A stretch of DNA of 64,000 nucleotides from Streptomyces platensis (GCF_008704855.1 NZ_CP023691.1:3658001-3722000); one strand, 5' to 3'. Positions 43,371 through 52,522 are shown, numbered from the stretch's first letter. Numbers and translations: made by a program. The notes: a model not told the origin generated them from the sequence alone.

Positions 43371-43472
43371 CCTCTCCCCCCGCACCCCGAGTGACCGGCC
43401 CTCGCCAAGCGGCGGGGGCCGCTGTCGTTGTCCCCCTCCCCCACCGGGGCGGCTCCCGCCCACCGCGCGGAA

Positions 43473-43549
43473 GGGTTCGGGGGCTCCGGGGTGGTGTTGA
43501 GGACGTAAAGCGAAGCAGTCCACAACACCGCCCCGGAGGCCCCGAACCC
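43473..43549. repeat. 77-bp near-perfect inverted repeat (32-bp arms)
   Basis: Arms at 43473-43504 and 43518-43549 differ at three positions. Left arm starts GGGTTCGGGG and ends GTGTTGAGGAC; right arm starts GTCCACAACACC. The 13-base loop is GTAAAGCGAAGCA. It lies about 100 bp after a DUF397 gene and 90 bp before the convergent serine hydrolase stop. It could be a strong bidirectional terminator or a mobile palindromic element. Confidence 0.85.
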
Positions 43550-43638
43550 GGCACCCACCACTCACCGGGGGCCGCCCCACCACCCCACTCCGCTCCCGCC
43601 GAAGGCGGGCACAAACTCACAGAAGAGGCACGGCGGCC

Positions 43639-44823
43639 TCACCCGGCAACGTGGGAAACAGCCCGCAACAGCGCTTGCGCACGCGGATCCGCCGTAACCC
43701 CCCGCTGCATCCCGTTGGTGACATAGCCGAACGCCAGCCCGCTCTCGGGATCGGCGCAGGCCAGCGCGCCCCCGCGGCCCGGGTGGCCGAACGACCCGGG
43801 CGCGAGGAGCGGCGAGGCCGGCCCGTGGAGCATGAAGCCCAGGCCGAAGCGGGTGTGGACCAGGAGGGTGCGGTCGAGGCCCGCGGACTCCTCGGTCCGG
43901 GCGAGGGTGAGGGTCGCGGGCGCGAAGAGCCGGGAGCGGCCGTCGACGGGGCCGATGAGCGCGGCGTAACAGCGGGCCAGCGAACGGGCGGTGGCGACGC
44001 CGCCGGAGGCGGGCAGCTCGGCGGCCCGGTACGCGGGCGCGTTCTCGTCGGGGGCGGGGGAAATCGCGCCGAAGGCGCGGCTGGTGAGCGAGTCCGGATC
44101 GGCGTACGCGTCGGCGACGGCTTGCTTCGGGCGGACCCGGAGCCCGGACCCGGCGGGCGGGGCCGGGGGCTCGACGGCGGCCAGCCGCCCGACGCGGGAC
44201 TGCGCCTCCTCGGGCAGGCCGACCCACAGGTCGAGGCCGAGCGGCCCGGCTATCTCGTCGGCGATCCAGCTGCCGATGCTGCGGCCGGTGACCCGCTGGA
44301 CCAGCTCGCCGAGCAGCCAGCTGTAGGTCTGCGCGTGGTAGCCGTGGTCCGTGCCGGGTTCCCAGACGGGTGCCTGGGCGGCGAGCGTGGCGGGGCCGCT
44401 GACGCCGTCGATGGCCTGTTCCGGGGTGAGCGGGGTGTCCAGGACGGGCAGTCCGGCGCGGTGTGTGAGCAGATGGCGGACGAGGACGCGTTCCTTGCCG
44501 GCGGCCTTGAACTCGGGCCAGTACGTGCCGACCGGTGCATCGAGGTCGAGCTGTCCGCGCTGGTGCAGCAGCAGCGGGACGATGGCGGCGATGCCCTTGG
44601 TCGCGGAACGGATCACCTGGGCGGTGCCGGCCTCCCAGGGCGCCGCGTCCGCCGCGTGCTTGCCGGCGTCGCCGTCCCTCGTGCCGCCCCACAGGTCGAC
44701 GACCTTGTGCCCGTGCCGGTAGACGGCGACCGCCGCGCCCCGCTCACCGCGCCGCGCGAAGTTGGCCATGAAGGCGTCCCGGACCGGCTCGAAGCCGTCC
44801 TCGACCGTGCCCTGGACGTCCAC
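43639..44823 (-). CDS. Serine hydrolase, beta-lactamase/esterase family
   Basis: A 394-residue class C beta-lactamase-fold protein, probably an esterase of the EstB/LAE type. The nucleophile is Ser in IRSATKGIAA (SxxK). HLLTHRAGLPVLDTP and the Tyr region HAQTYSWLLGELVQRVTG fit the family, and the C-terminal SFGHPGRGGALACADPESG has the HxG-like motif. No signal peptide, so cytoplasmic. GTG at 44823 is chosen for its GGGAG site; ATG codons at 44847 and 44871 are alternatives with weaker sites. Confidence 0.82.
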   Translation of the reverse strand: MDVQGTVEDGFEPVRDAFMANFARRGERGAAVAVYRHGHKVVDLWGGTRDGDAGKHAADAAPWEAGTAQVIRSATKGIAAIVPLLLHQRGQLDLDAPVGTYWPEFKAAGKERVLVRHLLTHRAGLPVLDTPLTPEQAIDGVSGPATLAAQAPVWEPGTDHGYHAQTYSWLLGELVQRVTGRSIGSWIADEIAGPLGLDLWVGLPEEAQSRVGRLAAVEPPAPPAGSGLRVRPKQAVADAYADPDSLTSRAFGAISPAPDENAPAYRAAELPASGGVATARSLARCYAALIGPVDGRSRLFAPATLTLARTEESAGLDRTLLVHTRFGLGFMLHGPASPLLAPGSFGHPGRGGALACADPESGLAFGYVTNGMQRGVTADPRAQALLRAVSHVAG

Positions 44824-44971
44824 CACTGACTCCCGCTTCCCACTCATCCGTCGCTTTCGTGACCCATCCATGGTGCAACGCGCGGATCAGTGCTCATGAC
44901 CAGGACCGCGGCCCGTGGCGTTCGTCACATGCGAACGGCGCGGCCGGGCCCGGGGAGGGCTCAGCAGTGGG

Positions 44972-45742
44972 TCACAGCGGGACGTCGACCGACCGCGGGT
45001 CGAAACCGAAGGGCAGCTCCAGCCGGTGGGTGCGCATCAGTTCCTCGTCGCACAGCAGCTCCTGGGTGCGCCCGTCGGCGACCAGCACACCGCCGGAGAG
45101 CACCACGGAACGCGGGCAGAGCTCCAGCGCGTACGGCAGGTCGTGGGTGACCATCAGGACGGTGACGTCCAACGACCGCAGGATGTCGGCGAGTTCCCGG
45201 CGGGAGGCGGGGTCGAGGTTGGAGGACGGTTCGTCGAGGACCAGGATCTCGGGGCGCATGGCCAGGACGGTCGCCACCGCGACCCGGCGGCGCTGGCCGA
45301 ACGAGAGATGGTGCGGCGGCCGGTCGGCGAACTCCGCCATCCCGACCCGGGTGAGCGCCTCGGTGACCCGTGCGTCCAGTTCGGCGCCGCGCAGCCCGGC
45401 GGAGGCCGGTCCGAAGGCGACGTCCTCCCGGACGGTGGGCATGAACAGCTGGTCGTCGGGGTCCTGGAAGACGATGCCGACGCGGCGGCGGATCTCGGCG
45501 AAATGCTCCCGGGCGACCGGCAGCCCGGCGACCGTGACGCTGCCGGCACCCGCTTCGAGGATGCCGTTGAGGTGCAGGACGAGGGTGGTCTTGCCGGCGC
45601 CGTTGGGCCCGAGCAGGGCGACCCGCTCGCCACGGCCGACGGTCAGGTCGACGCCGAAGAGCGCCTGGTGGCCGTCGGGGTAGGCGTAGGCGAGCCCGGA
45701 GACGGCGAGGGAGGGGGGCGTGGTGGTGCTCAAAGGGTCCAT
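44972..45742 (-). CDS. ECF transporter ATPase, probable nickel/cobalt (NikO/CbiO type)
   Basis: A 256-residue ABC ATPase that powers the ECF transporter. Walker A is LLGPNGAGKTTLVLHLNGI, the Q-loop VFQDPDDQLFMPTV, the signature LSFGQRRRVAVATVLAM and Walker B ILVLDEPSSNLDP, followed by the H-loop MVTHDLPYAL. The Q-loop DPDDQLF and SFGQ signature are typical of CbiO/NikO. It is the third gene of the unit and its ATG at 45742 lies 13 bp inside the end of the T-protein gene. The neighbouring regulatory box suggests nickel. Confidence 0.88.
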   Translation of the reverse strand: MDPLSTTTPPSLAVSGLAYAYPDGHQALFGVDLTVGRGERVALLGPNGAGKTTLVLHLNGILEAGAGSVTVAGLPVAREHFAEIRRRVGIVFQDPDDQLFMPTVREDVAFGPASAGLRGAELDARVTEALTRVGMAEFADRPPHHLSFGQRRRVAVATVLAMRPEILVLDEPSSNLDPASRRELADILRSLDVTVLMVTHDLPYALELCPRSVVLSGGVLVADGRTQELLCDEELMRTHRLELPFGFDPRSVDVPL

Positions 45743-46491
45743 CCCAGGAGGCAGACGGCGAGCGCGGCCAGCGGGAGGGCGGCCGCGCGGGTCCATTGTG
45801 TGCGGGTGGCGGCGCCGGCGTCGACCACGGGCATGGTGCCGGTGTAGCCGCGGCTGACCATCGCGAGGTGGACCCGCTCCCCGCGCTCGTAGGAGCGGAT
45901 GAACAGCGCCCCGGCGGACTTGGCGAGCACGCCCCAGTGACGGACGCCCCGGGCCTCGAAGCCGCGGGAGAGCCGGGCGATCCGCATCCGCCGCATCTCG
46001 TCGGTGATCACATCGCCGTAGCGGATCATGAAGGACGCGATCTGGACGAGCAGCGGCGGCATCCGGAGCCGCTGGAGGCCCAGCAGGAGTTCGCGCAGCT
46101 CGGTGGTGGAGGCGAGCAGCACGGACGCGGCGACGCCGAGGGTGCCCTTGGCGAGGATGTTCCAGGCGCCCCACAGCCCGGACTCGCTCAGGCTCATGCC
46201 GAGGACGGCGACCCGAGGCCCCTCGGCGACGAACGGCATCAGCACGGCGAAGGCGACGAACGGCACCTCGATCAGCAGCCGCTTGAGCAGAAACCCGGCC
46301 GGGACCCGGGCGGCCCCGGCGGCGGTCGCGATCAGCAGCGCGTACAGCCCGAACGCCCAGACCGCCTCGCGCGGGGTGGAGACGACGACCAGCACGAAGC
46401 CGAAGACCGCCGCGATCTTGCAGTGCGCCGGCAGCGCGTGGACCGGCGAATGCCCGTGCCGGTAGAGCTTGTGCGCGTGCCCCGCGCCCAT
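45730..46491 (-). CDS. ECF transporter T component, CbiQ/NikQ family
   Basis: A 253-residue membrane protein that couples the ATPase to the substrate-binding component. Helices include IAAVFGFVLVVVSTPREAVW and LIEVPFVAFAVLMPF. The cytoplasmic signature ARG motifs are RMRIARLSRGFEARGVRHW and HLAMVSRGYTG, typical of CbiQ. ATG at 46491 is directly after the preceding stop with a 1-base gap, so an earlier M is not used. It is second in the operon. Confidence 0.88.
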   Translation of the reverse strand: MGAGHAHKLYRHGHSPVHALPAHCKIAAVFGFVLVVVSTPREAVWAFGLYALLIATAAGAARVPAGFLLKRLLIEVPFVAFAVLMPFVAEGPRVAVLGMSLSESGLWGAWNILAKGTLGVAASVLLASTTELRELLLGLQRLRMPPLLVQIASFMIRYGDVITDEMRRMRIARLSRGFEARGVRHWGVLAKSAGALFIRSYERGERVHLAMVSRGYTGTMPVVDAGAATRTQWTRAAALPLAALAVCLLGWTL

Positions 46492-46492
46492 C

Positions 46493-47626
46493 TCAGACGC
46501 TCTCCGACGGGCGCCCGGCACCCGCGTCGGGCCGCTCGGCGGGGGCGGCGTTCCGGCGGCGGCGCAGCACGACGAACACGCCGGTGCCCACGGCCAGCGT
46601 CGCGCCGACGCCGATGACCCCGGCGAGGCCGCCGGACAGTCGCGGGTCGGTGATGTCCTTGACGCTGTAGTCGGCGAGCGGGGAGTCCTTGGCGGCGTGC
46701 TCCTCGGCCTTGCGGTCGATGCCGTGGTCCTGGGCGACCTTCTCCAGGCCGTCGGGGCTGGCGGAGGCGTAGTAGCTGATGCCGCCCGCGCACACCAGGG
46801 CGGCGGCGAGGCCGGCCAGCCAGACGCGGCGGACGGAGCGGCGCGCGGGGGCCGGGGCGGCGGCAGCGGGCACGGGGGTCGGCTCGGCGGCCGGGGCGGC
46901 CCCGTCGGCCGGTCCGGCGAGCGGCGAGGTCCGCAGCTCCAGCGGCTTGGTCAGGCCGCGCGCGCCGTAGACCAGGTCGGGGCGCACGGCGATCACGGCG
47001 CCGACGGTCAGCGCGGTGATCGCCGCCTCGCCGATCCCGATCAGCAGATGCACGCCGACCATGGCGGTGAAGACCTTGCCGAGCGGCACGTCCGCGGTCC
47101 CGCCGAGCGCGTAGAGCCCAGTGAAGGCGACCGCGGCCGCGGGCACCGAGAGCAGCGCGGCGACGAAGGAGGCGACGGTGACCGAGCGGCGCCGCCGCGG
47201 CAGCACCTTCACCAGGCCCCGGAACAGGCCGTAGGCGACCACGGTCGTCACGATCGCCATATCGGTGATGTTGACGCCCAGCGCGGTCAGCCCGCCGTCG
47301 GCGAACAGCACGCCCTGCATCAGCAGCACCACCGAGACGCACAGCACGCCGGTGTACGGGCCGACGAGGATCGCCGCGAGGGCGCCGCCCAGCAGATGTC
47401 CGCTGGTGCCCGCCGCGACCGGGAAGTTCAGCATCTGTACGGCGAAGATGAACGCCGCGACCAGTCCGGCCAGCGGCGCCGTACGCTCGGCGGCGGCCGC
47501 ACCGGCCGGCCCCGCACCCGCCAGCTCACGCCGGGCACCGCGCAGGCTGACCGCCACCGCGACCGCGGCGACCACTCCGGTCGCCGCGGACACCGGCGCG
47601 TTGATGAATCCATCGGGTACGTGCAT
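46493..47626 (-). CDS. ECF transporter S component, CbiM-CbiN (NikMN-type) fusion
   Basis: A 377-residue fusion. The N-terminal CbiM/NikM domain begins MHVPDGFINAPVSAATGV; Met1-His2 and His in the first turn form the metal site in this family, so an exact start at 47626 is required. FPVAAGTSGHLLGGALAAIL and HLLIGIGEAAITALTVGAV are CbiM hallmarks. A Pro/Ala-rich linker (about 240-265) joins a C-terminal CbiN/NikN-like part (SPLADYSVKDI with flanking helices), as in NikMN. A Nur-type box 49 bp upstream suggests nickel rather than cobalt. Confidence 0.87.
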   Translation of the reverse strand: MHVPDGFINAPVSAATGVVAAVAVAVSLRGARRELAGAGPAGAAAAERTAPLAGLVAAFIFAVQMLNFPVAAGTSGHLLGGALAAILVGPYTGVLCVSVVLLMQGVLFADGGLTALGVNITDMAIVTTVVAYGLFRGLVKVLPRRRRSVTVASFVAALLSVPAAAVAFTGLYALGGTADVPLGKVFTAMVGVHLLIGIGEAAITALTVGAVIAVRPDLVYGARGLTKPLELRTSPLAGPADGAAPAAEPTPVPAAAAPAPARRSVRRVWLAGLAAALVCAGGISYYASASPDGLEKVAQDHGIDRKAEEHAAKDSPLADYSVKDITDPRLSGGLAGVIGVGATLAVGTGVFVVLRRRRNAAPAERPDAGAGRPSESV

Positions 47627-47674
47627 CTCGGCTTCTCCGCTTCAGGTGCTGCAACCCGCCAATGGTGGGGCCTC

Positions 47675-47691
47675 CTGCAAATAAGTTGCAA
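47675..47691. promoter_or_regulatory. Nur-type (nickel uptake regulator) box upstream of the ECF operon
   Basis: CTGCAA-ATAAG-TTGCAA fits the Streptomyces Nur consensus tTGCaa-N5-ttGCAA at every core position. It lies 49-65 bp before the S-component start codon, where it would block transcription when Nur is loaded with nickel. It stands in a less GC-rich 20-bp pocket. No cobalamin riboswitch is seen in the leader. Confidence 0.7.
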
Positions 47692-47866
47692 GAGCGCCCA
47701 TGATGCGGAACGGCCTCGGCGCCCCTCGAAGGGGGGTCCCATCTGGGCATCCTCTTCCGGTGGCACATGCGCGCGAATGAGAGGAAATCGGCGTCGGCCC
47801 AGCACTCGATGAGCTGCTGTACGACGGCGCGGACCCCGGCCGTTATGGATGCTCTATAGTCCAGCT

Positions 47867-48151
47867 ATGGCATCGACGACAATTCAGGTCCTTCGGGAGA
47901 CCCGTGATCACCTTGCCGAACTCGCAAAGGAGCGAGGGGTGAGCATCGGCCAGCTGGTGCAAACTCTCGCCGCGGAGCAGCCGACTGCGGCACAGCGGGC
48001 GGAGCGGCTGGCTGCCGACCGTGAGGTCGTACGCCGCATGATGGGCGTGGACATCCGCGACGAGGAGTTCGAGCAGGCACCCGATGTGCTCGGCAACCTC
48101 TACAAGATCGCCGCCGAGAAAGTCCGGGCCGCCAGGGGCACTGCAGCGTGA
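47867..48151 (+). CDS. VapB-like antitoxin (putative)
   Basis: A 94-residue protein. MASTTIQVLRETRDHLAELA then KERGVSIGQLVQTLA fits a ribbon-helix-helix DNA-binding fold, and the charged C-terminus could wrap around a toxin. ATG at 47867 lies seven bases after a TATAGT -10 element at 47855-47860, so translation is probably leaderless. Its TGA overlaps the PIN-like gene start by four bases, as expected for antitoxin-toxin pairs that autoregulate. Confidence 0.7.
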   Translation: MASTTIQVLRETRDHLAELAKERGVSIGQLVQTLAAEQPTAAQRAERLAADREVVRRMMGVDIRDEEFEQAPDVLGNLYKIAAEKVRAARGTAA

Positions 48152-48546
48152 TCATCCTCGACACGAGTGCGGTCAAAGCACTCGCCGGCGGCCACAAGAC
48201 GCTGAACCTCCTGGCGGGCAACATGGCGCATACACCCGGTGAACGCCTCAGCATCCCCGCCCTGTGCCTGACGCAGGCAGAAGCCGGTCAGGAGAACCTC
48301 TCGCAGCGCGTCCTCGCCCTCTCCTCCGTGGTGGTCGACAGTCTCGACACGATGGCCGCCGTCAGCGTCGGCACCATGATCCGCGACGGCTACGGCGGCC
48401 CCGACACCTGCCACGCCCTGTACTGCGCACTGCCACGCCCCGAGTTCACCGGGATGTCGATTCTGCTGACCGGCAACGAGGACGCCTACCCGCCGGGCGT
48501 GGTCACCGTCGACATCGACTCTCCCGGGATGCTGGGCTGCCACTGA
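48148..48546 (+). CDS. PIN-like (VapC-like) toxin, divergent
   Basis: A 132-residue protein. MIILDTSAVKALAGG has the first PIN-domain Asp (Asp5). LTQAEAGQENL gives a candidate Glu, and DGYGGPDTCHALYCALPRPE and LLTGNEDAYPP hold late acidic residues. The arrangement resembles PIN ribonucleases such as VapC, but the middle is divergent and the usual xxDxxIA motif is not exact. GTG at 48148 overlaps the antitoxin stop. Whether it is an active RNase cannot be told from the sequence. Confidence 0.65.
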   Translation: MIILDTSAVKALAGGHKTLNLLAGNMAHTPGERLSIPALCLTQAEAGQENLSQRVLALSSVVVDSLDTMAAVSVGTMIRDGYGGPDTCHALYCALPRPEFTGMSILLTGNEDAYPPGVVTVDIDSPGMLGCH

Positions 48547-48636
48547 CGGGACCGCGCGGACCAGTGGAGGGGGCGACCGAGGCCGACATCACCCGACCGA
48601 GTTGCCGCCGCCTGCTCGTCCCGAAACGATGGGTGC

Positions 48637-51600
48637 GTGAGCGATGCACCCGAGGCCGTCGGGCCGCGCCCGGAGCCGAACCCCGCGAAGCCCCGCGGGC
48701 GGCTGCGCCGCATGCCGGCCCGGCCGGACCCGCCCGGCGGCTCGTATCTGCGCTTTCCGCATCTGCACGGCGAGCTGCTCTGCTTCGCCGCCGAGGACGA
48801 TCTGTGGATCGCCCCGCTCGCCCCGGAGGGCGCGGAACCCGGCCGCGCCTGGCGGCTGACCGTGGACCGCACCCGCGTCGGCCACCCCCGCTTCTCCCCC
48901 GACGGGCAGCAGATCGCCTTCACCACCTGGCGCAGCCTCGACCCGGAGGTCCATATCGCGGCGGTCGAGGGCGGCCCGGCCCGCCGGCTGACGTACTGGG
49001 GCAGCACCGACGCCCGGGTCTGCGGCTGGACGCCCCCCGACCACGAGGGCCGGTCCCACATCCTCGCGGTCTCCTCGCACGGCCAGCCGTTCTCGTACTA
49101 CTCGTGGGCCTACAGCCTGGCCACCGACGGCAGCCCCGGCGGCCAGCTGCCCTGGGGGCCGGTCTCCGACATCGCGGTCGCCGACATCGACGGGGAGCAC
49201 CGCACCCTGCTGCTGACCGGCAAACCGCCGCACGAGCCCGCCTCCTGGAAGCGCTACCGGGGCGGTGCGACGGGCCGGATGTGGCTGCACGGCACCCGGC
49301 TGCTGCCGGATCTGCGCGGGCATCTCGACTCGGTGATGTTCGTCGGCGGCCGGATCGCGTTCCTCTCCGACCACGAGGGCATCGCCAACGTCTACTCCTG
49401 TCTGCCCGACAGCACCGATCTGCGCCGCCACACCGACCACACCGACTTCTACGCCCGGCACGCCTCGACCGACGGCGAGCGGATCGTCTACCAGTGCGCC
49501 GGTGACCTCTGGCTGATCGACGACCTCGGCCCGGACGCGGTACCGCGCAAGCTGGCGGTGCGGCTGGGCGGTCCGCGGGCCGGCCGGCGCAGCTACCAGG
49601 TCCCGGCCGCCGCGCATGTCACCGCGCTCGCGGTGGACACCACCGGGCGGGCCAGCGCGGTCGGCGTCCGCGGCAGCCTGTACTGGCTCACCCACCGCGA
49701 CGGCCCGGCCCGGACCATCCACGACGTCCCGGGCGTACGGGTCCGGCTCCCCGAAATGCTGGGCGCCAGCGGCCGGATCGCCTACGTCACCGACGCCGAG
49801 GGCGAGGACGCGATCGAGATCACCAACCTGCCGCGGGCCAGCGCACCGGGCGAGCCGCGCCGGCTGGCCGCCGGTGAGCTGGGCCGGGTCCACGAGATGA
49901 CCGCCGCCCCGGACGGCGAACGGCTGGCGGTGGCCTCGAACGACGGCCGGCTGCTGCTGGTGGACGTGGCCCGGCCCGAGGAGGGGGCGAGCGAGGAGGA
50001 CGCCTCCGGCGGGGTCACCGAGCTGATCCGCTCCGTCAACGGCCCGGTCCGCGATCTGGCGTTCTCCCCCGACTCCCGCTGGCTGACCTGGTCGCACCCC
50101 GGTATCGGCCGGTCGCTGCGGCAGATCAAGATGGCCCGGCTGGCCGACCGGCACATCGTGGATGTCACCAACGGCCGGTTCGAGGACGAGCAGCCGGTGT
50201 TCACCCGCGACGGCCGCTATCTGGCGTTTCTGTCCTGGCGCGGCTTCGACCCGGTCTACGACGTGCACACCGGCGATCTGTCGTTCCCGCTGGGCTGCCG
50301 CCCCCATCTCGTCCCGCTGTCGTCGGCGACCCCGTCCCCCTTCGCACTGTCCCCGGAGGGCCGGCCCGCGGCGGGCGGCCTGGACCCGGACGAGATTCCG
50401 CCGGCCGGTGAGGGGCCGCTGCTGGTCGAGGTGGAGGGGCTGGAGAACCGGGTCACCCCGTTCCCGGTGGCGGCGTCCAAGTACTCCTCCCTGGAGCCGG
50501 TCAGCGGCGGCGGGCTGGTCTGGCTGCGCTGGCCGATCTCCGGTGCGCTGGGCGAGACCTTCGCCAACCCGGCCGAGACCTCGGGCCGCCCCACCCTCGA
50601 ACACTTCGATCTGACCAAGGCGCGGCGCACCGAACTCACCAGCTCCCTGGACGGGTTCGCGCTCAGCGGCGACGGCTCCCGGCTGGTCGTCAACGACGAG
50701 GGCGAACTGCGCGCGGTACCGGCGACCGAACAGCCGGACAGCGACACCACCGTCTTCCTGGACCTGCGGCGCATCCTGCACGACGTCGATCCGGTCGCGG
50801 AGTGGCACCAGGCGTTCGAGGAGGCGGGCCGGATCACCCGGGCGTACTTCTGGGAGCCGCGGATGTGCGGCATCGACTGGGACGCGGTGCTGGCGCAGTA
50901 CCGGCCGTTGCTCGACAAGGTCGCCTCCCCCGACGAGTTCGCCGATCTGCTGCGCGAGGTGATGGGCGAGCTGGGGACCTCGCACGCGTACGTCACCGGC
51001 GCCCGGCGCAACGAGGGGCCGCCGCACTACCAGCGCGCCATGGGCCTGCTCGGCGCCAACCTGGTGTGCCGGGACGGCCGTTGGGTGGTCACCCGGATCC
51101 TGCCCGGTGAGTCCTCGGACTCCAAGGCCCGTTCCCCGCTGGCCGGTACGGGCATCCGCGAGGGCACCGCGCTCACCCATGTCGACGGCCGCCCGGTGGA
51201 CCCGGTGGCCGGCCCCGGGCCGCTGCTGGCCGCGGCCGGCGGCACCACCGTCGAGCTCACGTTCTCCCCGCCGGACGGCGACGGCCCGGCCCGCCGGGTC
51301 GCGGTGGTCCCGCTGGTCGACGAACGGCCGCTGCGCTACCAGGACTGGGTGGCCAAACGCCGGGCGGTGGTACGGGAGTTGAGCAGCGGCCGGTGCGGCT
51401 ATCTGCACATCCCCGACATGGGCGGCTCCGGCTGGGCACAGTTCAACCGCGATCTGCGGATGGAGGTCTCCCGGCCCGCGCTGATCGTGGACGTCCGGGG
51501 CAACGCGGGCGGCAACATCTCCGAGCTGGTGATCGAGAAGCTGACCCGCACCATCATGGGCTGGGACCTGACCCGGGACGCCGAACCCGTCTCGTACACC

Positions 51601-52047
51601 AGCAACGCGCCGCGCGGCCCGGTCGTCGCGGTCGCCGACGAGATGACCTCCTCCGACGGCGACATGATCACCGCGGCCTTCAAACTCCAGGGCCTCGGCC
51701 CGGTGGTCGGCATGCGCACCTGGGGCGGGGTGGTCGGGATGACCGGCCGGCACCGGCTCGCCGACGGCACCGCGATCACCGTCCCCATGAACGCGGCCTG
51801 GTTCCGGCTCTACGGCTGGGGCGTGGAGAACCACGGCGTCGAGGTCGACATCGAGGCGCTGCGCTCGCCGCTGCACTGGGCCGAGGGCCGGCATCCCCAG
51901 CTGGGCGTCGCGATCCGTACGGCGCTGGAGCTGCTGGAGCGGCACCCGGCGGCGATGCCTCCGGACCTGTCGGACGTGCCGAACCTGCGGCGGCCGTCGC
52001 TGCCGCCGCGGAGCGGGGGCGCTTCGGCGGAGGCGGCGGGGGCCTGA
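48637..52047 (+). CDS. Tricorn protease homologue, S41 family
   Basis: A 1136-residue tricorn-like peptidase that would degrade oligopeptides after the proteasome. Residues about 35-650 form beta-propellers with WD40-like blades (VGHPRFSPDGQQIAFTT; DLAFSPDSRWLTWSHPGIGR). The C1 helical part has VMGELGTSHAYVTGARRNEG, where Ser-His are conserved. A PDZ domain follows (PLAGTGIREGTALTHVDGRP). The S41 core has VVAVADEMTSSDGDMITAAF with nucleophile Ser and Asp nearby. Start is GTG at 48637; the 90-bp gap before it holds no gene. Confidence 0.93.
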   Translation: MSDAPEAVGPRPEPNPAKPRGRLRRMPARPDPPGGSYLRFPHLHGELLCFAAEDDLWIAPLAPEGAEPGRAWRLTVDRTRVGHPRFSPDGQQIAFTTWRSLDPEVHIAAVEGGPARRLTYWGSTDARVCGWTPPDHEGRSHILAVSSHGQPFSYYSWAYSLATDGSPGGQLPWGPVSDIAVADIDGEHRTLLLTGKPPHEPASWKRYRGGATGRMWLHGTRLLPDLRGHLDSVMFVGGRIAFLSDHEGIANVYSCLPDSTDLRRHTDHTDFYARHASTDGERIVYQCAGDLWLIDDLGPDAVPRKLAVRLGGPRAGRRSYQVPAAAHVTALAVDTTGRASAVGVRGSLYWLTHRDGPARTIHDVPGVRVRLPEMLGASGRIAYVTDAEGEDAIEITNLPRASAPGEPRRLAAGELGRVHEMTAAPDGERLAVASNDGRLLLVDVARPEEGASEEDASGGVTELIRSVNGPVRDLAFSPDSRWLTWSHPGIGRSLRQIKMARLADRHIVDVTNGRFEDEQPVFTRDGRYLAFLSWRGFDPVYDVHTGDLSFPLGCRPHLVPLSSATPSPFALSPEGRPAAGGLDPDEIPPAGEGPLLVEVEGLENRVTPFPVAASKYSSLEPVSGGGLVWLRWPISGALGETFANPAETSGRPTLEHFDLTKARRTELTSSLDGFALSGDGSRLVVNDEGELRAVPATEQPDSDTTVFLDLRRILHDVDPVAEWHQAFEEAGRITRAYFWEPRMCGIDWDAVLAQYRPLLDKVASPDEFADLLREVMGELGTSHAYVTGARRNEGPPHYQRAMGLLGANLVCRDGRWVVTRILPGESSDSKARSPLAGTGIREGTALTHVDGRPVDPVAGPGPLLAAAGGTTVELTFSPPDGDGPARRVAVVPLVDERPLRYQDWVAKRRAVVRELSSGRCGYLHIPDMGGSGWAQFNRDLRMEVSRPALIVDVRGNAGGNISELVIEKLTRTIMGWDLTRDAEPVSYTSNAPRGPVVAVADEMTSSDGDMITAAFKLQGLGPVVGMRTWGGVVGMTGRHRLADGTAITVPMNAAWFRLYGWGVENHGVEVDIEALRSPLHWAEGRHPQLGVAIRTALELLERHPAAMPPDLSDVPNLRRPSLPPRSGGASAEAAGA

Positions 52048-52187
52048 CGCGCCCGGCTCCACCTGATGCGGAGCATCCCCGACGCCAAGGGCCAGGGGCT
52101 CGCCAAGTCAGACACCAACTGCCCCTGGGGAAACGGGAGGTGGGGCCGTATCCCCGGGGAGGAACACAGCAACAGGGGAACAGCGGT

Positions 52188-52217
52188 GGGGCGCACCCGG
52201 TCGACCGGGTGCGCCCC
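52188..52217. terminator. Perfect 30-bp palindrome, bidirectional terminator
   Basis: GGGGCGCACCCGGTC followed by its exact reverse complement, without loop spacing. It lies 141 bases after the tricorn stop and 51 bases from the convergent stop at 52268, so it can act for both genes. The rest of 52048-52267 holds no gene. Confidence 0.8.
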
Positions 52218-52267
52218 TCACGCATGGCGCGTACGCCGCCGCGCGTGGTGTTCAGGACGTGCCGATG

Positions 52268-52522
52268 TCAGCTCTGGAAGCGGCCCTCGGCGGCGTCCAT
52301 CGCGTCCTGGGCCGGGCGGCGGCCCTGCTGGCGGTCACGGGGCTGCTGGCCACGGTCCTGGCCGCCCTGGCGCCGGTCGCTCTCGCGCTCCGGGCGCTGA
52401 CCGCCACGCTCGTCCTGGCGCTGACCGCGCTCGTGACCCTGCTCGCGAGCGTCGCCCATGGCCTTGTGCGCCTGGTCCTTGAGCTCGTTGGCCTTGTCCT
52501 GGAACTGGTCCTTGATGCCCAT
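52268..52522 (-). CDS. Small hydrophilic protein
   Basis: An 84-residue, strongly charged protein starting MGIKDQFQDKANELKDQAHK, with low-complexity Gln/Arg/Asp/Gly content (GQDRGQQPRDRQQGRRP) thereafter. It is CsbD-like in character and may be a stress protein, but the family match is weak. ATG at 52522 has TAGGAG about eight bases upstream. An in-frame GTG three codons earlier is less likely. Confidence 0.65.
   Translation of the reverse strand: MGIKDQFQDKANELKDQAHKAMGDAREQGHERGQRQDERGGQRPERESDRRQGGQDRGQQPRDRQQGRRPAQDAMDAAEGRFQS

Noticed and set aside
47627..47866. A cobalamin riboswitch upstream of the ECF transporter
   Set aside because: No B12-box-like conserved core was seen in the leader; a Nur-type box is present instead.
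48589..52062. A very long open frame on the strand opposite the tricorn protease
   Set aside because: It is an effect of high GC at third positions; its composition is low-complexity (Gly/Pro/Arg-rich) and the sense strand encodes a complete, motif-rich protein.
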